Source: Clostridiales bacterium
GTDB lineage: Bacteria; Bacillota; Clostridia; Peptostreptococcales; Anaerovoracaceae
Direction of reading: 5' to 3'
DNA length: 64,000 nt
Assembly (NCBI GenBank): GCA_022773945.1
Contig: JALFNS010000046.1
Span: forward strand, 1-64,000
Positions 45,024 to 53,592 of this stretch are shown one piece after another. Numbering within the stretch: position 1 is the stretch's first letter; each line of letters starts with the position of its first letter. The position numbers and the translations under genes were made by a program. The notes beneath the pieces were generated by a model. That model saw nothing but the letters and a program-made list of their open reading frames with translations, searched no databases and was not told the origin of the DNA.

Positions 45024-45860
45024 ATGACTGATATTAAACCAAACGGCAAAATCTCCATCACCTTCAGACGGAGGAGCGATGGCAGAACATACATGGCGAA
45101 ACAGTACTACAAACTGCCTTTGCAGGTTATGAAGCCTCACTATTACGATGAGGACGGGACTGCCTTCGTGTATTCCCTGAACCCTGCGGGCGGCATACTG
45201 CAGCACGACAGGCTGCTGACCGAGATTGTCAGCGAGGCGGGTACCGATGCTGTATTCACCACGCCGGGCAACAGCAAATTCTACAGGATGGATGACGGCT
45301 GCGCCAGAATATGGAACAGGATAAGCGTTCACAGCGGCGGCGTTCTGGAATATCTGCCGGAGCACAACGTTCCCTTCGCGGATTCAACCGTTTATCAAGA
45401 AAATGAGTTCAGACTGGGCAAAGGCGCAGTTCTGTTCGCTTCGGACATGGTGACTTCAGGTCGCGCGGCAAACGGTGAGGTGTTCCGGTACAACCTCTAT
45501 TCGTCGAAGACAAAGATTTACGTGGACGACGAACTCATTCTCTACGACAACTGCAGGATGGAGCCGGCCCTGGAGGATCTGCGGCGCCGGGGACTCATGG
45601 ACGGCAGGAAATCAAACGGCTCAATGTATGTGTACGCTGAAGCCATGGACCCGGAACTTAAAGAGCGCATAAACGGCCTCAGCTCAGAGCCGGTCAAGCT
45701 GGCGGCCGGAAACATAACCCCCGACCTGATGGTGGCCAGATTCCTGGGTGACGGCATTATGGACATGGTCAGAGTCACCCATGAGGTCTGGGACCTGTGC
45801 CGGAGGAGCATACTGGGCAAGCCGGCGGTAAGGCTCAGGAAGGAGTTTTCTGATGTATGA
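45024..45860 (+). CDS. ureD: Urease accessory protein UreD (UreH)
   Basis: A 278-residue scaffold that binds the apoenzyme and conducts nickel. LNPAGGILQHDRLLTEI, TTPGNSKFYRM and LEYLPEHNVPFADSTVYQ are the conserved UreD segments, and a basic C-terminus follows. It comes last in the operon as in many Firmicutes. The stop overlaps the AraC gene by 8 bp, tying the regulator to the operon. Confidence 0.94.
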   Translation: MTDIKPNGKISITFRRRSDGRTYMAKQYYKLPLQVMKPHYYDEDGTAFVYSLNPAGGILQHDRLLTEIVSEAGTDAVFTTPGNSKFYRMDDGCARIWNRISVHSGGVLEYLPEHNVPFADSTVYQENEFRLGKGAVLFASDMVTSGRAANGEVFRYNLYSSKTKIYVDDELILYDNCRMEPALEDLRRRGLMDGRKSNGSMYVYAEAMDPELKERINGLSSEPVKLAAGNITPDLMVARFLGDGIMDMVRVTHEVWDLCRRSILGKPAVRLRKEFSDV

Positions 45861-46785
45861 CAAAGAGTTCAGACAGGTGGGACAGACACCCCTGAGTATA
45901 AGTATATATTCGGTTAAGAAAACTCCTACACACATTCATGACCGAGGTTATCTGGAGATTATCTTCTGCCTGAAGGGCAGCGTCCGCTTTGCCTATGGGT
46001 ATGAAGAGTTCACTCTCTATGAGGGAGAGTATATTTCTGTAGATAAAGATGCATATTACCTGTATGACGGCAAGGACAATCTGTGCGTTTCATTTCTGTT
46101 CGATCTGGAACGGTATGTGAACAAACATCCGTACATATGCAATACCCTTTTCGTATGTGAAGGTCTGGCGGAGACAACAATGGAGTATCCGACCAGAGCT
46201 CATAACCGGCTGAAGGGTATGATGATAGGACTGCTCAAGTATATGGGAGAAGATGCGGATGAAGAGACGATTGCCGGAATATCGGAAGGTATAGTGGATC
46301 TCTTCGTCGAGTGTTTTGACATTTTCTTCTTTCACACGAGAGAAGCCAGATCGGACAAGGCGGATTTTTTGGGACTGCAGAAGGTTAACGACTACATGCA
46401 CACTCATCTGAGAGAGAAGGTGACGATAGGTGATCTGGCGCACATTCTCAATTTCACAGAAGGTTACATGTCGGAGTACATGAGGAAGAATTCCATAGGG
46501 TTCAGGGAAATGATGAGCTACATAAGAGCCAATGAATCCGAGCATTATCTCATGAATACAGACAAGACTATACTGGAGATTTCAGAGGAATGCGGGTTCT
46601 CCGATGTCAAATACTATTATGCGGCTTTTCGCCGCTGGTACAACTGCACTCCGAAGCAGTTCCGCGATCAGTATCGCAGAACTGCCGAAGCGGAGATTGA
46701 GTACCTTAATCTTGATGACATAGTTGACGTTGTGGACAGGCTCATGACCGTGCATTACATGCAGACATTCTGTTTCTCAGGATAA
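45853..46785 (+). CDS. AraC-family transcriptional regulator
   Basis: A 310-residue regulator. Residues 20-85 form a cupin-like sensor (IHDRGYLEIIFCLKGSVRF, YDGKDNLCVSFLFDL). The C-terminal AraC double helix-turn-helix reads VTIGDLAHILNFTEGYMSEYM and ILEISEECGFSDVKYYYAAFRRWYNCTPKQFR. About 30 extra residues follow. It overlaps ureD by 8 bp and is probably a ligand-responsive activator of the urease operon and perhaps the flanking carriers. Its last 44 bp overlap the convergent MFS gene. Confidence 0.9.
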   Translation: MYDKEFRQVGQTPLSISIYSVKKTPTHIHDRGYLEIIFCLKGSVRFAYGYEEFTLYEGEYISVDKDAYYLYDGKDNLCVSFLFDLERYVNKHPYICNTLFVCEGLAETTMEYPTRAHNRLKGMMIGLLKYMGEDADEETIAGISEGIVDLFVECFDIFFFHTREARSDKADFLGLQKVNDYMHTHLREKVTIGDLAHILNFTEGYMSEYMRKNSIGFREMMSYIRANESEHYLMNTDKTILEISEECGFSDVKYYYAAFRRWYNCTPKQFRDQYRRTAEAEIEYLNLDDIVDVVDRLMTVHYMQTFCFSG

Positions 46786-47944
46786 TACAGAGCAGAGCGC
46801 CTGCTGCGCACAGGCAGGTGGCTATTATCAGACCTGCCGAATAAGGTGCGGCCCCTGCATCCCTGAAGGAAACCGCTATTCTGGGACCGACGAAGGACCC
46901 CAGAGCATACCCGAAGAACATGAGTCCGTAATTGGAGCCGCTGTTGGCTGAACCCCAGATTTCTGCAGTAACAGCAGGGAAAATGCTGAGAAGTCCTCCG
47001 AAAGCTATTCCTATCATTATGAGCGAAAGCACGAATCTGAACCACTGCCCGTCTGACGATCCTGAGAAAATGAACAGAAATACCGCCATGAGAATGAATA
47101 TAATCGGGAGGATATTGTATCTTCCGAATCTGTCAGACACGGTTCCCCACAGTATTCTGCCGATTGTATTGCCGAGGGCCACGAGACTCACCCCGATGGC
47201 GGCTGTCTGTGCAGATACGTTAACCATCTCCTGAGCCATGTTTGATGTCTGACTTATTACCATCAGACCGCCGCAGGCGCCCAGTGCGTAGATGCATATG
47301 AGCAGGTAGAATACGGGAGTCTTTAGCATTTCCAGTGTGGTGTACTCCCTGCGGATTCCTGTGGCGGTACCGTCGGATTCGCAGACTTCCGGAGCTTTCT
47401 CCAGAAAGACGGCGCATATTATTATTATAACGAAATACACCAGACCGAAGGATTTGAAGGTAAAGAGCACATCCCTGGAATCTATAAGCATCTGTGCTAC
47501 AGGCGCAGCGACTATTGAGGACATGCCGGCTCCCGCTGTGAGGATGCCGCTGGCAAGTCCTTTTTTATCGGGAAAGAAACGAATTGTGTTGGAAATCGTG
47601 CATATATAGATTACGGCCATGCCCACTCCGCAGCATACACCGTAGGTTATGTACAGCCATGAGACGGATTTCGCAAAGCCTGAAAGGAAAAGTCCTCCTC
47701 CGAAGAGAAATGCGCAGCATATAACGGTTTTGCGCGGACCGAATCTGTTGAGAATTTTGCCTCCGGCAATCATAGGAATCGGGCCGACTGCGTTGGCGAT
47801 AGTGTAAACAAGGGCCGTAGCTGCAGCACTCCAGCCGAAGAGCTCCATCAGCGGTCCGGAGAAAACGCTCCAGGCATATATGATGGTTATGCAGAAATTG
47901 ATAATTGTGCTTGCGGTAAGTATTACCCATCTGTTGTTTTTCAT
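46742..47944 (-). CDS. MFS carrier, OFA family (second copy)
   Basis: A 400-residue, 12-helix transporter: TASTIINFCITIIYAWSVFSGPL and the GGKILNRFGPRKTVI loop parallel the carrier at 32285. OFA members exchange small carboxylates. It is convergent with the AraC gene with a 44-bp tail overlap, and divergent from the amidohydrolase at 48128 across the nested inverted repeats. It could supply or remove anions of the urease/amidohydrolase pathway. Confidence 0.9.
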   Translation of the reverse strand: MKNNRWVILTASTIINFCITIIYAWSVFSGPLMELFGWSAAATALVYTIANAVGPIPMIAGGKILNRFGPRKTVICCAFLFGGGLFLSGFAKSVSWLYITYGVCCGVGMAVIYICTISNTIRFFPDKKGLASGILTAGAGMSSIVAAPVAQMLIDSRDVLFTFKSFGLVYFVIIIICAVFLEKAPEVCESDGTATGIRREYTTLEMLKTPVFYLLICIYALGACGGLMVISQTSNMAQEMVNVSAQTAAIGVSLVALGNTIGRILWGTVSDRFGRYNILPIIFILMAVFLFIFSGSSDGQWFRFVLSLIMIGIAFGGLLSIFPAVTAEIWGSANSGSNYGLMFFGYALGSFVGPRIAVSFRDAGAAPYSAGLIIATCLCAAGALLCIILRNRMSACNARS

Positions 47945-47991
47945 AATTAGATTACCTCGATAGTATAAAGATACCCTAAGTTGAGATTGAA

Positions 47992-48060
47992 CAGCAATGA
48001 TGATTCATTGCTGTTTTCGAGTTTATTAACATGAAAACAACAATGAATCATCATTGTGTT
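47992..48060. promoter_or_regulatory. Nested inverted repeats between divergent genes
   Basis: Two palindromes, CAATGA-TGAT-TCATTG (47995-48010) and CAATGA-ATCA-TCATTG (48041-48056), are centred 46 bp apart. The second is itself an inverted copy of the first with flanks (GAAAACA...CAATGAATCATCATTG), so the 70-bp stretch can form one long hairpin or two sites. They are probable operators for both the MFS and the amidohydrolase operon. Confidence 0.7.
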
Positions 48061-48127
48061 AAAGCAAAATAATGAGTATTCTGAAAATATAAAAGCGCGC
48101 TGATCTTTCTGCAAAGGAGGAAAAATA

Positions 48128-49804
48128 ATGAAAAAAGCTGATATGGTACTGCTGAACGGTCACATTCTCTCAATAGATAAAGCCGGAAACAGGATAGACG
48201 GACAGGCTGTAGCCGTAACAGACGGTATCATAACGAGGATAGGAACCGACGATCTGATTCGGGAATATGTGGGAGATGAAACGCAGGTTATAGACTGCTA
48301 CGGCAATACTGTATTGCCGGGTCTGTGTGATGCTCACTGTCATCCGTCATCATCTGCAAGTGCCTATTCGGGATGCGATCTCTTCGGTATCTACATACAG
48401 GAGGAAGAAACGGCAGATGAAATCATAGATGATTACATGGCTCGCCTCAAGGAATTTGTGGATGCTCATCCGGAGGATGAACTCATACGTGGTACAGGCT
48501 GGGTAATGGGTAATTTCACCGGGGACAGGGTTCCCACAAGACATGATATCGACAGAATATGCAGTGACAGACCGGTTATACTTGAATCATTCTGCCAGCA
48601 CAATCTCTGGGTGAATACGAAGGCAATCGAGATTGCCGGAGTTGATGAGAAGACTCCTGACACTTACACCGGGTGTATCTTCAGAGAAGAAGATGGGTAT
48701 CCTCAGGGAATATTCAACGATCCGGAAGCCATGGCACTGATTAAAGAAAGAGTGCCCGGCTACGACTTCTCCGTTGAGAAGTACAAAGAGGCTCTTCTCT
48801 ATTACCAGAAAAATTACGCCAATAAATACGGTGTGACTATGGCGATGGACTGTATGCACAGCGACAACGCAAGGGCCGCCTACAGACAGCTGGCCAAGGA
48901 AGGCAGACTGACCATAAGAGCCAGAGGCGTTTATCTAGCGGAACCTGATAAGGGTCACGAGCAGCTTGACGAATATATCGCCCGCAAAGGCAGTGACAAT
49001 GTGGGAGATGATTTCAGAATTGATACGGTCAAGATGTTTGCCGAGGGAATGTTCTCTCTGGTGGAACCTTATGAAGACGGTAGCAATGCGCCTCTGTACT
49101 GGAGCGACAGAGACTTCATTGACACTGCTGCGGCTGCAATGAAGGCAGGATTCAATGTTCACGTACATGCCATGGGAGATAATTCCGTCAGGCAGAGTGT
49201 CAGATGCCTGTCATCGGCGCAGAAGATTGCAGGAGTGAATTCGGGAAATACCATCGCACATCTCATGCTCATCAGTGATGAGGATGCGGATGAGATGGCT
49301 GGGGCTTCAATCATAGCAAACTGTCAGCCGAGGTGGATGGTGTATGATTCGGATATCGCGGGAATGCTCCCTATGGTAGGCAGGAAGAGAGCCGAGAGTG
49401 CGTATCCTCTGAGATGTTTTCTGGACAGAGGAATGACTGTAGCATTCGGAACTGACTTTCCTGTAACACCGCCGCCGGATACTATGCATGAAATCCAGTG
49501 TGCCATGACAAGGAGTGTGTTTCCTGACGCACCGGATTACGAAGCTTTTCGTGGGAAAGTGCTGGGCAGTGAGAAGCCGGCAGATCTCTATGAGGCTTTG
49601 CAGGCTCTCAGTATAAACGGAGCGGTTCAGATGCTTGCGGATGAATACACCGGAAGCATAGAAGAAGGCAAATCGGCCGAACTCGTATTGCTCGATTCGG
49701 ATATTGAGAATACTCCTGTCGGAGAGATATACAAAATTCAAGTCAATAAAACTATCTTCAAGGGTAACGTAGTATACGAGAAAGGAGAAAGTTATGGAAA
49801 CTAA
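48128..49804 (+). CDS. YtcJ-family amidohydrolase (third copy)
   Basis: A 558-residue Amidohydro_3 enzyme: LPGLCDAHCHPSSSA with the HxH pair, GTGWVMGNFTGDRVPTRHDID, the HVHAMGDNSVR and IAHLMLI histidine motifs, and FGTDFPVTPPPD with the catalytic Asp. The C-terminal sandwich ends with a typical IFKGNVVYEKGES. It is more distant from modules A and B than these are from each other. Ribosome site AAAGGAGG. It overlaps the permease gene by 11 bp and starts an operon of four genes to 53271. Confidence 0.9.
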   Translation: MKKADMVLLNGHILSIDKAGNRIDGQAVAVTDGIITRIGTDDLIREYVGDETQVIDCYGNTVLPGLCDAHCHPSSSASAYSGCDLFGIYIQEEETADEIIDDYMARLKEFVDAHPEDELIRGTGWVMGNFTGDRVPTRHDIDRICSDRPVILESFCQHNLWVNTKAIEIAGVDEKTPDTYTGCIFREEDGYPQGIFNDPEAMALIKERVPGYDFSVEKYKEALLYYQKNYANKYGVTMAMDCMHSDNARAAYRQLAKEGRLTIRARGVYLAEPDKGHEQLDEYIARKGSDNVGDDFRIDTVKMFAEGMFSLVEPYEDGSNAPLYWSDRDFIDTAAAAMKAGFNVHVHAMGDNSVRQSVRCLSSAQKIAGVNSGNTIAHLMLISDEDADEMAGASIIANCQPRWMVYDSDIAGMLPMVGRKRAESAYPLRCFLDRGMTVAFGTDFPVTPPPDTMHEIQCAMTRSVFPDAPDYEAFRGKVLGSEKPADLYEALQALSINGAVQMLADEYTGSIEEGKSAELVLLDSDIENTPVGEIYKIQVNKTIFKGNVVYEKGESYGN

Positions 49805-51149
49805 TGTTTCAACTCAGACACCTGAACTCAAAAGAGTTCTCAAGCTTCCTACGCTTGTATGTCAGGGACTGGCTTATCTGTGTCCTGCATGTGTTTTAAT
49901 GTATTACGGAATTATTAATGTTCTTACTGACGGACACTTCCCGCTGGTACTTGTAGTGGCGGGCGTAGCCATGACGCTCACAGCGCTCAGCTATGCTAAA
50001 ATGTGCAGGAAGTATCCTGTGGCCGGATCTGTGTACAGCTATGTGAGCAATTCAATAGGTGCCAGAACAGGATTCATAGCAGGCTGGGGTCTGATGCTGG
50101 ATTACTTCCTGCTGCCGATGACATGTTATCTGTCATGCGGGCTGTATCTGAACGTAATGTTCCCTGCAATTCCTGTATGGGCATGGATAATTGTTGCAGT
50201 AGTTTTCGTATGTGCATGTAATTATGTAGGCGTAGGTGTGGCTTCAATCATCAACAACATCAATGTTATCGCACCTATAGCTGCGGTTATAGTTACACTT
50301 ATCTTTATTATCAAATTCGTTATATGCGGAGGCGGTGCAGGAACGCTCATATATCCTGAGGCTTTTTACAACCCTGAAACATTCAATATCAACACTATAA
50401 TGACGGGCGCCGGAATTATGGCTATAGTATTCGTAGGATTCGACTCCGTAACCACATATGCAGAAGAGACAATCAATCCTGAGAAGAACATGCCGCGTGC
50501 AGTAGTTCTCATATGCGTGGGAGCTGCAATCGAATTTATCATTGTGGCATACTTCATGAACTGCGGCTGGCCGTATGAGCCGGGTACTATCGAAAACCCT
50601 GATACAGCTATCGCTGAGTACAACATTCATATCGGCATAGCCTGGATGAATTCAATATTCATCGTTCTCAATACACTGGCATGTATAGGATGCTGTATAG
50701 CAGGACAGGGCGCTACGGCCAGAATTCTTCTCGGCATGGGAAGAGACGGATTCCTGCCGAAGAAGTTCTTCGGATATGTACATCCTAGATTCAAGACTCC
50801 TTCTAGAAACATAATTCTAACGGCAGTAGTAGGGCTCACGGCTATACTCTTCCAGGACAGCCTGATGAACGCCATGTCTCTGGTAAGCTTCGGAGCACTG
50901 CTGGGATTCATATTCACCAATATATGTGTAGTAGTTAGATTCTGGGTTAAGGACAAGCAGAGAGGCGGTGCGGCAGTTATCAAGTACGTAATCATTCCGA
51001 TTATAGCTGCCATAGTATGTATATATCTGTGGATAAGCCTGCCTGCGACGGCTAAGATAGTAGGTTTCATATGGCTTGCCCTGGGAATAATAGTACTTGC
51101 AGTTAAAACTAGGGGATTCAGAGAACTGCCTCCTGAACTGAATCTTTAG
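49794..51149 (+). CDS. APC-family amino acid permease
   Basis: A 451-residue membrane protein of the amino acid-polyamine-organocation superfamily with about 12 helices. Markers: LKLPTLVCQGLAYLCPACVL, KYPVAGSVYSYVSNSIGARTGFIAGW (TM3 region), GFDSVTTYAEETINPEKNMPRAV (TM6 signature) and GMGRDGFLPKKFFGYVHPRFKTPSRNI. The GAGAAAGGAG site lies within the end of the amidohydrolase gene. It sits between two amidohydrolases, so importing an N-acyl or cyclic amino-acid derivative is a reasonable inference. Confidence 0.9.
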   Translation: METNVSTQTPELKRVLKLPTLVCQGLAYLCPACVLMYYGIINVLTDGHFPLVLVVAGVAMTLTALSYAKMCRKYPVAGSVYSYVSNSIGARTGFIAGWGLMLDYFLLPMTCYLSCGLYLNVMFPAIPVWAWIIVAVVFVCACNYVGVGVASIINNINVIAPIAAVIVTLIFIIKFVICGGGAGTLIYPEAFYNPETFNINTIMTGAGIMAIVFVGFDSVTTYAEETINPEKNMPRAVVLICVGAAIEFIIVAYFMNCGWPYEPGTIENPDTAIAEYNIHIGIAWMNSIFIVLNTLACIGCCIAGQGATARILLGMGRDGFLPKKFFGYVHPRFKTPSRNIILTAVVGLTAILFQDSLMNAMSLVSFGALLGFIFTNICVVVRFWVKDKQRGGAAVIKYVIIPIIAAIVCIYLWISLPATAKIVGFIWLALGIIVLAVKTRGFRELPPELNL

Positions 51150-51169
51150 AAATACGAGAAAGGCGGATA

Positions 51170-52831
51170 ATGCGGATGAGAGTGCTGACGAATGCGAAGA
51201 TATATACCATGAGTGAAGAGACACCGTTAGCGGACACCATAGCATACGAAGGCAAAAAAATAGTTTACGTCGGTAGGGGATGGTCCGGAGAAGGCGATGT
51301 GACTGACATGAAGGGCAGAACAATACTGCCCGGTATGATTGACAGCCACATCCATCCGGGCGCCTGCGCCGGGAGCTCATGGCATGTGAGACTGCCGTGG
51401 ACTGAGAATGCGGATGAACTTCTGACATTCGTTAAGAAGTATGCTGACGAACATCCCAGAGAGGAACAGCCATTCATATATTTCGAGTACTATCCGACCG
51501 GTATGTTTGATGAGAAGGGGCCGTCCAAGGAACTGCTTGACAGTGCAGTGTCGGACAGACCTGTTCTCTGTCAGGATTTCGGTGAACACCTATGCTGGGT
51601 GAACAGCCGTATGCTGGAGCTTATGGGTGTAGATGAGAACACACCGGATCCCGGCACTCTGGAAGTATTCGTCAGAGACGAAGCAGGCAGACCTACCGGC
51701 TGGGTGAAGGAGATGGCCTGGCTGAATTTCGCCGACAGAATGTATGATGCCATCGGATGGAGACCTCCGGAGGAGCTTGACGAGAAGGCTTTACAGCCGG
51801 TATTCGACTTTCTGGCGGACAGCGGCATAACTGCCGTGTTTGATGGGCTCATTGAAACGGACAGACAGATTGAATCCATCTTTAATCTTGATAAAGCCGG
51901 CAGACTTAATACATATTATGATGGTTCTGTCAGGTTCCGGACTTATGAGGAGCTTCCGCAGAAAATAGAAAAGCTCCGTGAATATCAGAGGAAGTATTCC
52001 TCGGAGCATATTAAGATAAACACTCTTAAGCTCTTCCTGGACGGAACCAATGAAAGCGGCAACAGTGCATCACTTCACGAGCATATAAACGATCCGGGTA
52101 ACTTCGGAGAAATTATGATGGAGACCGAGGAACTGATGCGGTGCTTCCTTCTCGCCAATCGGGAGGGACTTGATGTGCATATTCACGTGGTCGGTGACAG
52201 AGGATTCAGGGTTTGCTGTGATGCTGTTGAAGCGGCTCAGAAGGCCGCTGTGGCAGAAGGTTCGGAATGGGTCTGCAAGCCTGTACTTGCTCACTGTGAA
52301 GTTGTGGACCCCGCAGATATGGGGAGGCCTGCTGAGCTGGGAATATCCATAAACTGGAGCTGTCACTGGTCGGGAGGTTATTTCGGAGAAGAGGCAATGA
52401 ACTACTACTCGGAAGAGAAGTGGCGCCGTATGTACAGATTTAATGAGATGATAGACAGCGGAGCTCCGGTCGCTTTCTCAAGTGATGTTGTGACATGCTA
52501 CGAACTGCACAGGGCATATCCTTATTTCGGCATGCAGGTGGCTGCAACGAGAGTTGATCCGGAATTTCCGCTGGACAGTGACAGATATCCGGGAAGCATG
52601 AGACCGGAAGAGGATGCGAAGCTTGATGTGAATACGCTGCTTAGAGGATATACTGTCATGGGTGCCCGCCAGCTCAGGATGGAGGACAAAATGGGAAGTC
52701 TGGAGACGGGCAAACTTGCCAACATGGTGGTGATTGACCGGGACATTCTGGAAACTCCGCCGGACGAGTTAAAAAATATAAGGACAGAAGCGGTTATCTT
52801 TGACGGGAAAGTTGTAAGAGGTGCCTTATGA
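51170..52831 (+). CDS. YtcJ-family amidohydrolase (fourth copy)
   Basis: A 553-residue Amidohydro_3 enzyme. LPGMIDSHIHPGACAG carries the HxH metal pair, KEMAWLNF the central helix, HIHVVGDRGFRV and LAHCEVVDP the histidine motifs, and the catalytic Asp is in FSSDVVTCYELHR, where the usual GTD is SSD. This variation, and WSCHWSGGYFGEEAMNYYS, separates it from the other three. ATG 51170 is 4 bp after AAGGCGG, and ATG 51176 fits the spacing better; either is possible. It overlaps the next gene by 4 bp. Confidence 0.88.
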   Translation: MRMRVLTNAKIYTMSEETPLADTIAYEGKKIVYVGRGWSGEGDVTDMKGRTILPGMIDSHIHPGACAGSSWHVRLPWTENADELLTFVKKYADEHPREEQPFIYFEYYPTGMFDEKGPSKELLDSAVSDRPVLCQDFGEHLCWVNSRMLELMGVDENTPDPGTLEVFVRDEAGRPTGWVKEMAWLNFADRMYDAIGWRPPEELDEKALQPVFDFLADSGITAVFDGLIETDRQIESIFNLDKAGRLNTYYDGSVRFRTYEELPQKIEKLREYQRKYSSEHIKINTLKLFLDGTNESGNSASLHEHINDPGNFGEIMMETEELMRCFLLANREGLDVHIHVVGDRGFRVCCDAVEAAQKAAVAEGSEWVCKPVLAHCEVVDPADMGRPAELGISINWSCHWSGGYFGEEAMNYYSEEKWRRMYRFNEMIDSGAPVAFSSDVVTCYELHRAYPYFGMQVAATRVDPEFPLDSDRYPGSMRPEEDAKLDVNTLLRGYTVMGARQLRMEDKMGSLETGKLANMVVIDRDILETPPDELKNIRTEAVIFDGKVVRGAL

Positions 52832-53271
52832 AAAAACTGTTTGATATGACTGTTTGTCAGAATGACGATATTGATATGGGGCAAACCTGCTGTGGAGAGA
52901 TACTGATTTCGCCCACGGGCGGAGGGGATTTCTCAGGGCCGGAATTGCGCGGTAGGGTGGTTCCCGCCGGAATGGGGACAACCCGGACACCGCGTCCGGG
53001 TATGAACGATATCGATGCGCCTATGCTACTGAAAACCGATGACGGTGAACATATTTTTATGTGCATCAGGGCGATATTCGATACGGATGAAGCGCTGGAA
53101 AAGAAAATGGTTGACGGTGAAAAAGTCAATCCGGATGAATATTATTACAAGGGTGTTGTGAGCTTCATAACCGGAAGCGAGAAGTACCGGTGGCTGGAGA
53201 GAAAAATATGCGTATGTAACGGCATAATAGAGAACTGGGAAAGGCTGAGGTTTGAAGTGTTCATGGTCTGA
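52828..53271 (+). CDS. DUF3237 family protein
   Basis: A 147-residue protein, 4-bp overlap with the amidohydrolase. GGDFSGPELRGRVVPAGM, LLKTDDGEHIFMCIRAIFDT and FEVFMV fit DUF3237, a small beta-barrel family that in several genomes lies beside degradative hydrolases. A binding or isomerase-like role is guessed for the family but unproven. It is the last gene of the 48128 operon. Confidence 0.75.
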   Translation: MKKLFDMTVCQNDDIDMGQTCCGEILISPTGGGDFSGPELRGRVVPAGMGTTRTPRPGMNDIDAPMLLKTDDGEHIFMCIRAIFDTDEALEKKMVDGEKVNPDEYYYKGVVSFITGSEKYRWLERKICVCNGIIENWERLRFEVFMV

Positions 53272-53308
53272 ATAATCACCGGAGATTTATATGAGAAATC
53301 AAGGAAGC

Positions 53309-53350
53309 ATGTATTCCATCGGCCCTGTTTTAGAGCCGATGGGAATACAT
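53309..53350 (+). repeat. 42-nt hairpin element, copy 1
   Basis: ATGTATTCC...GGAATACAT arms with an interior ATCGGC/GCCGAT stem and loop CCTGTTTTAGA. It shares length, arms and the TGTTTTAG loop with the copy at 53499-53540. It comes shortly after the DUF3237 stop and could act as a terminator, though only CTCTTTAT follows. Confidence 0.6.
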
Positions 53351-53498
53351 GCTCTCTTTATGCTAGGGGTATGTGCATCCGAATCCTCACATTTTAGCCG
53401 TATAAGCATATGTAATAGGGATCCTGAGAGGGTCAATATATGCGTGAAGACTGTTTTTGAGGCTCTGGGTATACAATCATAGCATTGTTTCGGGCTTT

Positions 53499-53569
53499 AT
53501 GTATTCCCGCGCCCTTGTTTTAGGGGTAAAAGGAATACATCAATCATATGGGATACCCCACCCGGGTAT
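53499..53569 (-). repeat. Composite 3' element: 42-nt hairpin plus CCCGGG palindrome
   Basis: Hairpin arms ATGTATTCC (53499-) and GGAATACAT (to 53540), then 12 nt, then ATACCC-CACCC-GGGTAT (53553-53569). The order, gap and sequence agree with 10468-10539, and it likewise ends about 23 bp beyond the stop of a minus-strand gene. The gap 53272-53592 contains this, copy 1, and no gene I can support. Confidence 0.6.
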
Positions 53570-53592
53570 ATTTAGAGTGAGAATAGTATTAG

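Noticed and set aside
52857..52863. TTGTCAG-like match inside the DUF3237 gene
   Set aside because: Single match within coding sequence with no neighbours; expected by chance.
53291..53482. 63-codon frame between DUF3237 and ADC genes
   Set aside because: It is made mostly of the hairpin repeat at 53309-53350; no ribosome site or family resemblance.
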